Source: Anaeramoeba flamelloides (Eukaryota > Metamonada > Anaeramoebidae). From it: a DNA stretch of 64,000 nucleotides. Below, piece by piece: positions 23,610 to 35,527 of the stretch (its first letter is position 1; each line of letters begins with the position of its first letter). The translations under genes and the position numbers were made by a program. Under the pieces are notes generated by a model that worked only from the letters and a program-made list of their open reading frames with translations, ran no database searches and was not told the origin of the DNA. The stretch spans positions 14,260,001-14,324,000 of the forward strand of contig JANTQA010000023.1 in NCBI GenBank assembly GCA_027625915.1, read 5' to 3'.

Positions 23610-23637
23610 TTCTTTTATCCATCTGTTCATTTTTAAA
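23447..23637 (+). repeat. 42-bp direct repeat around E2 exon 5
   Basis: 23447-23488 and 23596-23637 match at 41 of 42 positions (AATCTTATTTATAGTTCTTT ... TTAAA), 149 bp apart. The unit spans the acceptor of the last intron and the start of exon 5. The second copy provides the terminator TAG of the E2 frame. Confidence 0.9.
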
Positions 23638-23844
23638 CACCTTTCAAATTCTTCACAATTCAGAACAAAAAGAGACCATTTTGTTACTTGTTTGCTTCGT
23701 AAAACCAAGAAATAAAGTTTCATTCACCAGCTTTGAAATCTTTTTTTACTATTCTTAATATTTTATTTTTCAATTGATCTTTTTGAAATAAACTAAATTT
23801 GATAATAAATCCCCCAATTTTTTTTTTTTTTTAGTATTTTATTT

Positions 23845-23955
23845 CTAGATGAAAAACAAATATTTCTCGTGTATAGAACTGAATATTAAATTAGAATTTT
23901 TTTTTATTTAAATAGATAACTTCAATTTATAAATATATTTATTTTCATTTTTTAG
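23845..23955 (+). repeat. dispersed ~110-bp repeat, copy 1
   Basis: Aligns with 61235-61345 in the same orientation: ACTGAATATTAAA, ATAGATAACTTCAATTTATA and TATTTATTTTCA blocks. Termini undefined; probably a fragment of a longer element. Confidence 0.65.
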
Positions 23956-24649
23956 GTGTATGTACTTCTCATGTTAAAAAATAATAGATTGATTTTTCTA
24001 TATAACTTATAAGCAATAAATATTAATGAATTAATTTTAAACCGAAATAGTTTGGAAATTATTTTCATTAATTAATAATCATGGAATCTATGGTTTTATG
24101 CTTAAATTTGTGAAAGGGGGATTTGAGTGTAAGTGTAACTAGAATGTTATTAACCGTTCTTCAATAATTTAAAAAACAATAATATATATTTTATTATTAA
24201 TATTTTCTTCAATATAAAGGTTAAATCCAAAGAGGTGTATTTTCTTTATATACAAAAAGTTTTTTATCTTTAAACAGTGCGACTTTTTAATATTCTTCTT
24301 ATTGTTGAAAAAAAATAATTTTTTTCTTTAATATTAATTTCTATCAGTATAAATTTAAACGAATTTTAATTTTAATAATGACAATACACTTATAATGATA
24401 AAATGGATTTAATAATCAAATATTCAATTTCATATAAAGATAATAGCTAAATATTATATTTTATCATTTTTTTCTTGTTTTTTTAAGGCAAAATATTTTT
24501 TTAATAAAGAATATACTTATCAGAGTAAAGGGAGAAGAAAAGAAGAACAAGAACAAGAACAAGAACAAAAACTTTATAAGTAGTTTTAAAAAAAGCAATT
24601 TTGGAAAATAAATAAAATAGAAACTCAAAGTATGAACTGAGATAAACAT

Positions 24650-25951
24650 CTTAAGGGATTATCTTCACCATATATTTCTCAATAATCAAAGTAAACTAAA
24701 ATTCAAAATTTTACACACAGCTAAAATGTTCCAAACAAGAACAATAATACAATTTCATTGAAATTGGAGATAATTTTGATTTTTGAAAAATATGAAAATC
24801 ATTTTTTCATCTTTTAGTTTTTGTTATCATTTCATTCTTTGAATTACGTAATTTGTTTCGTTGCGATCAAATTTTTTTTTCAACGATTGATATTATGTTA
24901 AAGTTGAAAGTTGTTCGAAATAGAAGAACTCAAATAAAATTAGTTGGTAGTATCTAACCTTTGATCGATCAATATTCCTAATAGAACTTAAACAAATTTA
25001 CTAATGTATTTTTTTGTTTTGCTCTCTCCAAAATTTTTAACACACCCACGATTTATTTGTATTGATAATTATTTATTTTTTATTTTGTGAATATTGTAAT
25101 TTATAAACAAGTGTTAACATTTCAATTGGTGAATGGTTCTAATTTGGTAAATCTTCTTGAATTAATTAAATAAGTTTTTTTTTATTCACAAATCGAATTT
25201 TGGTGTGTTAAAAATTTTGAATTGGGGTTTATATTGTAAGTGGGTGTAAATGATATTAGTGAACCATTGCTCAAATAGTTTCTGTAAAAAATCTATTATA
25301 AATCTTATTGTACAATATATTATTACATTTTTTACTAATGATCACAATTAAAAAAGTACCATTTTGGAAAAATTTTTTTAAAATTACTTTTCCAAATCTA
25401 AAAATAGAAACCCAAAATACAGTATTCTGGTTTTTAATAATTTAAATTTAGAACTTCAAAAAGTTACTATTTTTATATTTTTTTAATTTTAAAGATAAAC
25501 TCAATAATAACCAACATAAAAACACAAAGACTGATTAGCTTTGTTTGCTTTTGATAAAGCTACTTGTAGCATCAATATATTTGCATGATTTGAAAAATAA
25601 TTAGTCAAAAAAATTAATTCGTTAATTATTTAATTTTTAAAAAAAAAACGAATTTTTTAGTAAATAATCAACACGTTGCCACAAATTTAATAAAGATATT
25701 TTGCGACTTTATAGTCTAAATATTGATAATTCAACCTTTTAATTTATAGCCAAATGCAGATTTTATTCTGAAATTGTTGGGTTTTTAACTAATACAATCG
25801 ATCATTTTTAATTTATGAGATTAACAAATATTACTACTTGACTAATCGGATTTTTTAGAGACATTTGAACCATGTAGCACTAATGAGATTAGGCCCAATA
25901 ACAACATACTTTGTTCCTAGGTCTCTCCTTGGAGGACTCTAATCCCTTAAA
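24650..25951 (-). repeat. TIR family A, copy 2, interrupted
   Basis: Ends CTTAAGGGATTATCTTCACC (24650) and CTAATCCCTTAA (about 25939-25950). Length 1302 bp; subtracting the 550-bp nested family 3 copy (24686-25235) leaves 752 bp, matching the 770 bp of the intact copy at 21161-21930, to which it aligns in reverse. Confidence 0.85.
24686..25235 (+). repeat. TIR repeat family 3, copy 2, nested in family A
   Basis: Left end GTAAACTAAAATTCAAAATT, right end inverse AATTTTGAATTGGGGTTTAT, with the family interior (GAATTACGTAATTTGTTTCG, CTTTGATCGATCAA). Same length as the 5646-6194 copy. Confidence 0.8.
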
Positions 25952-25980
25952 AGAGAAATTGTTCAATGTCACAATTGATT

Positions 25981-26476
25981 AAATGTCAAAATTGATCATT
26001 TTCTCAATTTTTTCAAAATATTCAATTCATGCGAAATATATTGGCCCTGGCTATTTAAAAACCCACTTTTTGGACAATTTTAAACTCTGTTAAGGAAATG
26101 TAAGGTATTTTTAGGTTGAATGGATGTTTTTGGTGTCGAATATTTTGGCCATGATTTTGAAAAAAAAAATAATTATAGGGGAATTGTGTTTGTTTGTAAC
26201 TTACTTTAAGGTGAAAAAATTTTCCACTTAACTTTGTTCATTAAAATTGGGTTTGAAACGATTTTTAAAAATATTTCATATTGATCATTTCATAATTTTA
26301 AATTTTCTACAATTTTTGGAATTTAATAATACTATATAACAAAATAATCTTTTTGGTTTTTACTCTCACAATCATTAAACACCATTAAAAACTTTCATAC
26401 TGATGAAAATAACGGAGATACTATTCAAAAATACGAAAAAATTCAATTTGACCAATTTTGACAATTAATAATATAC
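25981..26476 (+). repeat. TIR repeat family 1, copy 2
   Basis: Left end TGTCAAAATTGATCA, right end inverse TGACCAATTTTGACA followed by the shared TAATAATATACCC. Aligns along its length with 2793-3321. It lies only about 30 bp from the end of the family A copy. Confidence 0.75.
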
Positions 26477-26873
26477 CCATGTTCAATTCTTTTTAATTTG
26501 GCATTAATTTAATTTTTATTAATATATTTAATATCAAAAAAAAAAAAAAATCATTTCATATAAAAAAATAACTTTCTATGAAAGTAGACGATGAAAAAAT
26601 GAAAAAGCAAATAAAAATATATTTAATTTTGTCTTTAAAAACAATTAAATGATCTTAAATAGCATAATTATAAATCTAAAAGCAACTACACATTTCCAAA
26701 TGAAATGCAAAATAAAAAAGAAGAAAAAGAAGACAAAGTTACCATAAAGTATAAAATACAATAAAGTAAAAAATAAAAAGGTTAAAGATAAGAAAAAAAA
26801 AAAAAAAAACAAATACTTCAACTTTTTCGATATCATTAAAATGAATAATTACATAAAATTAAAAAAAAACAAA

Positions 26874-28978
26874 TTATTTAACAATTTTGTTAATTTCCTT
26901 TTCGATATCTTGAGCGTCCAATTCGGTTTTTGTTCTAATAGTAAAAGAAGTAAATCCAACAATTTCATTCTCGACGGATGATTGAGAAATATAATTTTTC
27001 AAGTTAAGAATTAAACTTTTTTTATTTCGTTTAACATTTAACCCAGAGAACAAAGGAGCATTGATTACGATTTTTTTTGTTGGGTTTCTTCTCATCATCA
27101 AGTTAAATCCATTCTTATCCGATCTTTCGATTACCATTAAATTTCCTACACCTCTTTCTTCCCATTTCCAAACTGGCGGCTTTGAATTTGTTTCTTTTGA
27201 TTTACTATTACCTGCACTGTTACCGGATTTCATTAATTTTTGTTGATTCTCCTTCTCGATTTCTGATTTTTTCACTTGATCTACTAATTCAAAAACTTTG
27301 ACTATTTTTTTAAGAATGATGGTGCCATCTTCCTCCTCCTCCTCCTCCTCTTCTTTATTATTGTCCTTTTTACCGCTATTTTCTGGTTTATCTTCTTTAT
27401 TATCATTTGGGGTTTCTTGTTTTTTCAGTGTTATTGGTGTTGTTTTGCTTACTCTATTATCAAATAGACTACTCTTTTTAAATAGGGAAGGCTTGCTTGA
27501 GAATAAACTAACAGATTTCTTTTTTGTTGATATATCAGAAAGGGGATTTGCTCCAGCTTTCGTTGTATCTGATGTTTTATTCTTTCCAAATGAAAACAGA
27601 CTTTTTTTATTATTATTCCCCGAAAAGAGCCCCTTTTTTTTGATAGTGTCATTTCCTGTATTTGATTTCACAAGTTCAGATTTTTGAAAAAAACCAATTT
27701 TGCTTTTATTTCCAATTTTTGAAAATGTACTTACAGGTGGTTTTTTATTTTTTTGTTTAGATAAGAACCCTAGGACTGAAGTAGTCGATTTTGTTGTTGC
27801 TGATGTTGTTATTGATTTTGTCGATGTGCTTAATTTTGTCCCAGAAAATAATCCAGATTTTAAATTTTGATTTGTTTTTGGGATTAGTCCTGTTAAAATC
27901 TTATTTGTGTTTGTATTTGTGGGTTTTGTTGTGGTTGAATTTGTTTTTGAATTTGTATTTGAAGTATTACTTTTTTTTGTAAAAAGGGAATTTAAAGGCT
28001 TGGTGTTGTTTTTTGTTGTATTCGGGAATAGTCTTGATTTTAAGCCTTGGCCTCTTGGGGAAAATATCCCAGTTTTTTTTGTATTTTGAAATAAACTTGG
28101 TGTGTTTACAAGCTTCGTTTTTGGTTTGAATTCCTTGTCTGTCTCTTTTTCAATTTCAATTGGCTTTTTTTGTTCATTTTCTATTTGCTTTTCATTTTCA
28201 TTGCTTTCAATTTCGATTTTGGATCCCGAATTATTTGTTGTGCTAATTTTTGAAATCAGATTTGGATTTCTGCTTTTATTTTCATTTTTAGTATTGAAAA
28301 TCGTTTTCTCAAGAACATTAGTTGCTTTATTATTAAAAATACTATTTTTTTGACTTTCAGATCGTGGGTTCTTCGATTGCAACGAACTGGTTTGAAAAAG
28401 CTTTTTTCTTTCTTGTTTCTTTTCAATAGGATAGTTTTTTTTTGGAATTGTACCCAAAATTAGATTATTTATTTTTGAATTGGGCTTGCGAAGGAAAAAT
28501 TTGTTATTTATTTCGAATTCTTGAGTTGGTTGAGATCGAATTTCGGTTCGTAACGGAGAAGAAATTTTTGGACTGTTCTCTTCTTTTTCTTTTGTTGTTT
28601 GTTTTTGTTTATTTGGATTTTTTTTTTTTTTTTTTTTGTTTGAAAACAGCTTGGTATTTTTGGCAAAGAACCGAATTCTTTTTTTCCTTTTAATTCGTTA
28701 ATTTTGGTTTGGAGAATTCGCTTTCTTTCTTCAATTTTAGATTTTTGGATTTTTTCCCATTTCTTTTGATCTTTTTTCTTGGGTAATAAGGGAATTACAA
28801 GAAAACAAACATAAGTGTGATTTATGGATTAATACAAAAAGATATTTACAAAGGAATAAAAAAAGAGGTGAATATTTACCAAAGACAACTCTTCGGTTGT
28901 TGTTTGAAAAGATCTTTTGGATAACGGCCTTAATGGTGCCTTTTGACGAAACTCTTTGAAACTAATATCTTTGTTCAT
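26874..28978 (-). CDS. RanBP1-domain nucleoporin-like protein (two exons)
   Basis: Likely a nuclear-transport factor that binds Ran-GTP, related to Nup50/Nup2/RanBP3-type proteins. Exon 1 is 28978-28880 (33 codons, starting MNKDISFKEFRQKAPLRPL), then a 102-bp GT-AG intron, then exon 2 from 28777 to the TAA at 26874. The middle is Lys/Ser/Thr-rich with FG-like motifs (GLFSG twice, SLFSFG, SLFSS). The C-terminal ~150 residues form a RanBP1 domain: KIVKVFELV, WKWEERGVGNLMVIER, FNLMMRRNPTKKIVINAPLF, FTIRTKTELDAQDIEKEI. A poly-Glu run precedes it. Joining exon 2 to the long downstream frame needs one extra A in an A20 tract (28618-28637). The frame reads cleanly on both sides, so this is probably a homopolymer error. 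Which Ran-binding subfamily it belongs to is unresolved. Confidence 0.8.
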
Positions 28979-29568
28979 TAAAAAAAGCAAAAATGAAAAA
29001 AAATGTTTCTTTGTTTTTGTTCAAAAAGAGTGAAAGAAAGTTATTTCAAGTATTACAAAAAGTGTTTACAAGAGCGAACAAGAAAATTTTTATACCCAAC
29101 AATTATACTTTAAGTCTTAGCTATTTTAAATACACTTTCTCGAAAACTATTGGTTTGTTTAAAACTTTGAAAGATTACAATTTGGGATTAATCTTTTCCT
29201 ATACTCAGCTTTTGTCTCTTTGGAACCTCTTTATCTCATCAACAGTGAATAAATATTACAACAATATCTTTATTTGTTTCTGAACAATTACTTTGAGGAA
29301 GTTACTCCTGAGAAAAAGATCAACTCATACAAGGTAAATGAGAGTTTCAAAATATAAATTATTTTTCCAGAAGCTTATACCTGAAATGATCAAAGAAAAC
29401 AAGATATAACCCAAAGTTTAAATTGTATAGGCTTCTTAAAGTTCTCTAATTAAAAAATAAATTCTTAAGGTACCAGTAAACATAAAAAAAATCTTCAAGT
29501 ATATTTAATAGCAAATAAATAAAAATTTTAGCAAGAATAATGATAAAAATACACTATAATTAAAAAAA
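28979..29568. other. upstream spacer of the RanBP1-domain gene
   Basis: AT-rich. A divergent 96-codon frame at 28993-29283 shows no domain and is not called. Nothing else recognised. Confidence 0.4.
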
Positions 29569-30012
29569 ACCCCTACCAAGATTTTTTAATTTTGAATATT
29601 GGATAAATTTATGTCTAATTTCTTTTATTTAAAATCAAATCCTTTTTTTTTTAAGAATCAAACTTTTGAAATTATAACTCACCCACTTATTTATTAGAAT
29701 GATGATTAATGAAATAAATCTTATTCAAAACATCATCAATCAATCAAAAAACAATAATAAACATTACCATTTTTCAAATTCTAGCAAACCTATATAAAAA
29801 CCATATCTTTTTCAAAAAAAGTTTGATCTTTTTTATGCTATATAAAAATTATTTGAGTATTCTAGAGACGTGTTACTGTAATGAACTTTAGGTAGGTTCA
29901 TTACTAGGTTCATCAAAAAATTGGTTATTTATAAAAAGGATTTGATTTAAAATAAAAGAAATTGCATATCAATTATGCTAATATTCATAATTAAAAAATC
30001 TTATCTGGGGAT
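29569..30012. repeat. TIR element, ~445 bp with ~80-bp arms
   Basis: Left arm 29569-29652 (CCCCTACCAAGATTTTTTAA ... TTTAAAATCAAATCCTTT) is inverted at 29932-30012 (AAAGGATTTGATTTAAAATA ... AAATCTTATCTGGGG). Non-coding centre includes a small palindrome with TAATGAAC...GTTCATTA at about 29880-29903. Confidence 0.8.
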
Positions 30013-30978
30013 TATTTTTCATATACGGTATTTTTTTCACTGCTATATCTTGTAATTGAATAACCCAGTAAAAATTGGATTACCCCAAAATACTAAACTA
30101 ACAATTAAAGCTATTTTTCAAAATGAAGTATTTTTTTAAAAGGTTAGATCCATTTTTCTCTTTTTTGAAAAGTTCAAAAACAAAACATATTTTTGAATTA
30201 TGTCAAAAAAAATATTTTGGTTGAAGAAGAAAGAAATCTTATTTTCTATAAAGGAAGTATATAAATACACCACAAAATATAACCACAAAGTTTTAAATTA
30301 CTCAATGTAGAAAATCTACTTTATTTCAAAAAAATTCTAATTATTATTTTCAACTGAAAAAAATATAATTTCTTTATAAAAAGGCCAGTTCAAATCAATA
30401 TTTTCTCTTTATTAAATAAAAATAATAAATCAAAAAGAATCTAACCATTAAAGTAAAATTCTCCCAAAATACCTGCTTAAAACCTTATAATTTCAACTTT
30501 TAATCCTAGGAAATACTTTTTAATTTGATTTTTTATAATCAATTATTAATAACCCAATCTTAATACTCTCAGTAATTCATTAATAACCCAGGTATTAAAC
30601 GAATACATTAACTCTACCATTATTTCTTAATTCTTTTATATTTTCAAATAAATTGAATAAATATATAAGAATAATTACCATAGTAAAAAAAAAAAAAAAA
30701 ATATTCTCGAATAATTGATTTTAATACAATAAATTTCTTGTTTTTTGTACTCTTAATATTAGAAGAAAAATTTATTTCCTAATCTTTTGAATTTCAAGAA
30801 ATTTAATAAATATTATTGAATAAAATAAATGATCAATTTTTCTCTATTAATAGGTTTCATTATTTGATTTATTTTTATTGTATTTCGAAAATAAGATTAA
30901 AGGTTCAAGGTTATTTGTTCATACACACTCTCAGAGATAACTAAAAGTGGGATTTCTTATAAATAAAAATATTTGATA
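30013..30978. other. gene-free AT-rich spacer
   Basis: About 1 kb. Short runs of TAATAACCCA recur near 30545-30595. No gene or paired repeat seen. Confidence 0.4.
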
Positions 30979-31495
30979 CAGCCGTTCCAACCCTACCGTG
31001 AAATTTGACAGACATAGAAATTGACTTTTTTGTCTCTGTTAAACACAAAAAAAAAATCTTCTATTATATGCTATTACAGATTTTATGGTTTGACATAGTT
31101 TTTTTTAAAAAATTCTTATGTGATTCAAACTGAGAAAAAAATCTTGTTGTTTATGAAACAAATTCAAAAATCCAAAACAAAGATTCCCAAGAATGGAGAT
31201 CCTATTTAGTAATTTCTTTAAAATGGATCTCCCTTTTGATTTTAAGGTGTTTAGAAATTGAAGATCCTTAAAAAAATTAAAAAATTTTTGGAAATTGTTG
31301 ATCATAGAAAAGGTTTGAAGTGAAAAATTCAAATTTAAATTTATTCTCTATGAGAAATTTTTGCTCTCTTATAAAATTTCACGGTTTGTAATAGGCTATC
31401 ACACGACGATAAAATCCTGTGATAGAAATGAAAGTGTGAGATAGAAAATGAATTTTCTATGTCTGTCAAATTTCACGGTAGGGTTGGAACGGCTG
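30979..31495. repeat. family 5 MITE, copy 2 (517 bp)
   Basis: CAGCCGTTCCAACCCTACCG and then TGAAATTTGACAGACATAG at the left, exact inverse at the right (31456-31495). A TA precedes the left end. The terminus is shared with the nested element at 15933-16330, but the interior differs. Confidence 0.85.
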
Positions 31496-32130
31496 TTATA
31501 ATTTTTAACATTATCAAAGAATTTGATATATATCCAAATATTGATAAAATCTTCAACTAAAGCTAATTATGAGAAATATTATATTTAGTAATTTGGACCG
31601 AAAAAGAGATACATCTACAAAAAAATATCAAAAAAATAAAAATCAATTTGTAAAAAAAAAAACAAAATGGTCCATTTTTAGACAGTAAAATTAAGCTAAT
31701 GGGACAAAATTACAATTTTTTTAAGCCATATGCATAAGTCAATTATTTTATGGATTAGTAATTTTTAATTTAACTCAAAAATTTTTTAACAAATAGATGT
31801 TTGGTTAAATAAAAAAGTCACAAAATTTAAAAAATTTTTTTCCACATTTTCGAATAATAATCTCTAAAAATGAATCAAAAATAGACCAATTAAGAATTTC
31901 AATCTATAAAAGAAGATTTAAAATCAAAAAAGAAATTAGAAATTCTCGGTTTTGAACATATATCAAAAAATTTCAATTTTCCAAAAAAAAAAAGATAATG
32001 AAAATATTAATTGGGAAAGTACAAAGTTTTAAATGTGAATTAAATTAAAGAAAACTTAATAATAAATTGTTTTGGATGGAAGATCAGAAATATTTAAAAA
32101 TTATTAGGTATAATAATAATATAAAGAAAC
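31496..32130. other. gene-free AT-rich spacer
   Basis: No gene, repeat pairing or ORF recognised. Confidence 0.4.
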
Positions 32131-32412
32131 AGTCGTGTCTATCTAGAAGTGCCGTAGAGTGACTCCAAGTACCTAGATTTTCCAGAATTCAAAAGAATAG
32201 AGTAAAATCAATGATTTAACTCAATTCTTTTATATTTTGGAAAACATATCTGCGGTTTTCTTGAGGTTTTCTGTTTTATTTGTTAAATCTATTGGTTTTC
32301 CTATTCAACAGAAAACTCAAGAAAACCTAACGGAGCTTTTCCAGAATTTAAAATAATGGAGAAAAATCAAACATTTTACTCAATACTTATAAGGTCTGGA
32401 AAACCTAACGGT
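32131..32412. repeat. multi-hairpin repeat family 14, copy 3
   Basis: Begins with the terminus AGTGCCGTAGAGTGACTCCA then AGTACCTAGATTTTCCAGAA. Hairpin modules are at about 32184-32250 and 32328-32408, with the second motif class (ATTTGTTAAATCTATTGGTT, inverse-related to GAAAACTCAAGAAAACCTAA) in between. Confidence 0.8.
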
Positions 32413-32859
32413 GTTTTTTTTTTATTTTTTAAAATAAATAGAAAAATTATTTAATTTTCAGTTTATTTCTCAAATCAGAAAAAAACTTATTACAAAAAAT
32501 ATTTAAAATGGAAATGTTCTACTTCCTTAATAAAACATAGAATTTTTACAAATAATCTAAAAAGATATTTTTTTTTATTTATGATAAAAATAATATTAAA
32601 ACAAAATCTGTTAATTTATACTTACAATATTTCAATCTAGAAATTATTAAAGATATCGATCATTTTTTATGCGACTACCAATTCTAGAAAGAAAATTGAA
32701 CGTTTGGATTAAAGAATTAATTCAAATTAAAAAAAAAAAAAATAAAAATAATATCTGAGATATTATTAGAATAAAGAATCATTATTAATTTTTTGTTTTT
32801 AGTTAATGATAAAGAAAAGTATAATTCTTAATTGAAATTTATAAAAAATTAGAAATTAG

Positions 32860-33190
32860 GTAAGTGTTGTATATCGCCGTAGAGTACCTATGTTTTTTTA
32901 TTATTTTCAGAAATTAATAAAAAAACCTAACGGTGCTTAAGTTGAGATTTTCTGTTTTATTTGTTAAATGTCCATGTTTTTTTTGTGGGATATTCTATTG
33001 TATTTATGAAGATTTATTGATTTGTTCTAGGTTTTTTTCGGTTTTCTATTTTGTTAGGTAATTCTAGAGAAAACTCAAAAAAACCTAACGAAAATTTATT
33101 GATATTCGGAATCAACAGAAAAATCAAGTAAAGCTAACCAAACTTTTCTAGAAATAAAAAGAATAGAGTAAAAGCTGAGATTTTCTTTTT
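32860..33190. repeat. multi-hairpin repeat family 14, copy 4
   Basis: Starts with CGCCGTAGAGTACCTATG, the family terminus. It contains the TTTTGTTAGGT / ACCTAACGAAAA inverse pair and AACTCAAAAAAACCTAACG. The hairpin core is degenerate. A spacer at 32413-32859 holds nothing recognised. Confidence 0.65.
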
Positions 33191-33839
33191 AATTCTCAAA
33201 AAATTTAGTAAAATTATTTTTCAAAAAAAAGATAAAATAAAAAAAAAATAGTTAACATGAAATTTAGAAATTAAAAAAAGACTTTGAGTCATTTTATAGT
33301 TATTTACTAAAATATTCAAATAATCTATTTAATTTCCACCATACTTTTAAATTTTCAAAAATATAAACACATTCCAAATTAAGATTAATTTCAATTTTGT
33401 TAAATTCCAGAAAATTTTCATCCAATTTAAATTTTATTAACTTTTGTTTATTCTAAATTAATAGTCTCTAAATCTTTTTTTCTAATACAAAGTTATTTTT
33501 CCAATTTAAAAAATCTAGAATTTTTAATTTATGAATTAATTTAAATCTTCTTTTCAATATTTATATTTTTTAACATAATTAATTTATATTTCTGTTTAAT
33601 AGTTAATTATTTGATAATTTCTCTTGATTAATAAAAAGTTTATTTATATTTTTTAATAATCAAAATATCATTTTGGTTAAAATCTGTTTTTTTAGATAAA
33701 CTATTTGAAATTGGTTCTCTAGTCGATTCTGAAAAATTCTGTAAAAAAATCATTTTTTTTTTATTTTATTATTGAAGAGTGTGATTGTAAAAAATATCAC
33801 CCCTTTACCAGAAACAGTTAACAATTTGTTTTGAACTTT

Positions 33840-34564
33840 TTTATCGGGGTTATAATTGCGACAAGATTATAGCTCAGAGGATATATTTTTTTAAAAAAAT
33901 GAAAAGAATACTTTATAACTAAACAAAGACAAGAAAAAGAGAAAAAAAAAAAAAAAAAAAAAATAATAAAAAAAAAAAAAAAGTCAAAACTTCATTAAAA
34001 TTATTTTGTACACCCAAATGTTGAAGATTTGCTGGTGGTTGTTTCCTTTTCTGTAGAAATAATCCAAATCCCCTGATTAATTTGTTTTAATAAAGAGTTC
34101 AAAAATATTTAATCAGCTATAGATCCAATGAAAAAGTTTACTTTATTGAGTTTTGATTTAGAACTTTATAGATGAGTTTTATCTATAAAGTACTGGTTTT
34201 TAAGAATAAGACTTGGTTTTCGAAATTTTCTTTTGAGTTAGTTACTTTTTATTATTATTATTATTATTTTATTTTTACAAGTTTCCCTGAATCTGATATT
34301 CGCAAAATATCAGACCAATATGCCTACTCCGCGGTAAAAAAAAAAACAGTCGAGTAACAATTCAACATATTATAAGCAAAGTTCAATTCGATTCACTACG
34401 TTTTGGTATAAAATTGCATCAATTGTGTTCAATTATCTTCAATTACAAAAAAGTTCAATTTGTTTAAGATCTGATCAGAATATTTTTCCTTTTTTAAAGA
34501 TCTAATCATGAACAAATTTATTAATTATTACAATAATTTTTTATTCATTTTCTCTTTCTTAAAC

Positions 34565-34596
<32 letters not shown>
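33840..34596 (+). repeat. retroposon-like family 12, copy 2, poly(A) end
   Basis: Aligns with 13817-14528 and 40632-41880. Near the 5' end is GATTATAGCTCAGAGGATAT, which resembles a tRNA box A. It ends in A28 (34569-34596). The segment AAGATCTGATCAGAATNTTT near 34465 is shared with 41778. No ORF with a known domain. Confidence 0.6.
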
Positions 34597-34601
<5 letters not shown>

Positions 34602-34854
34602 GGTATACAAATAACTTAAAAAAGTGGATTTAGGATTTATTGGTAAGGGTTAAGAGCTCATGAGCTTTTAATTGGCTAAAGAGAGAGTTTTGAAGTGACT
34701 AAATGTGTGACTCCTAATTCAAAGAGTAGTCAAAAGAACCTTTTAATAACAGTAACTAGAAGTATTTTAAACTCAATTTAGTTTTCTGAAAAAAGGGGAT
34801 TTAAAAAAAAGTTTAATTTCTAAAAAATAAAAACTATTTTGTTGTTTTTTAATT

Positions 34855-35135
34855 CTTTCTGTAGATTTTCTAAAATTTAAAAGAATGGAGGAAAATAAAT
34901 AGATTATTAGAATAAAGCAGAAAATATCAATAAAATGACTGTTAGAATTTTTTTAATTTCATTTTAACTAATTTTCTTTTTATTTTCTTAATATTATTTC
35001 TTAAAAAAAACCTTATAATTCGTTTTTCCAGAATTCAAAATATTTCCTGAAATCTTTAATTTTACCGATTTTTTCAAAATTTTTCAAAAATCATGCACTC
35101 TAAAGCTGTATACAGACACTCAATATTTTATATCA
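34855..35135. repeat. multi-hairpin repeat family 14, degenerate copy 5
   Basis: GTAGATTTTCTAAAATTTAA then AAGAATGGAGG at the left. TTTTTCCAGAATTCAAAATA and the terminal TGCACTCTAAAGCTG / GACACTC at the right. Modules are strongly decayed. Confidence 0.5.
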
Positions 35136-35527
35136 GCATTTTTTTCGATATTTTCTTTTTATGAGATAATAAGACAGCATTTTTAAAACTATTAGTTATT
35201 CTCTCTTTAAGCAAATATATCGAAGTTGAATTAAACTAAAATACATCCAAATATTTATTAGTAATTTTTTTTTCATAAAAAAAAAAAAAAACACCCTTTT
35301 TTCTTGAATACAGAGTTTAAAAAATGTCAAACTACAAACAACAATAAATACAACAACCTCAATAATTTGATGTTCTGGAATGTTGGTTATATTATGAATT
35401 ATCTTTAATACAATTGATAAACTGTTGATTAAAGTATTAGTTTTATCGAACTTGAAATTTCCAATGTTATAATTTCATATTAGTAATGTTATCAAAAATT
35501 AAAAATAATCACAATTTATTTTTTTAT
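35136..35527. other. 3' spacer of the DIL gene
   Basis: AT-rich with an A-run at about 35277-35291; nothing recognised. Confidence 0.4.

Noticed and set aside
28993-29283. 96-codon plus-strand ORF just upstream of the RanBP1-domain gene
   Set aside because: No domain or signal recognised, composition like surrounding spacer, and it would occupy that gene's promoter.
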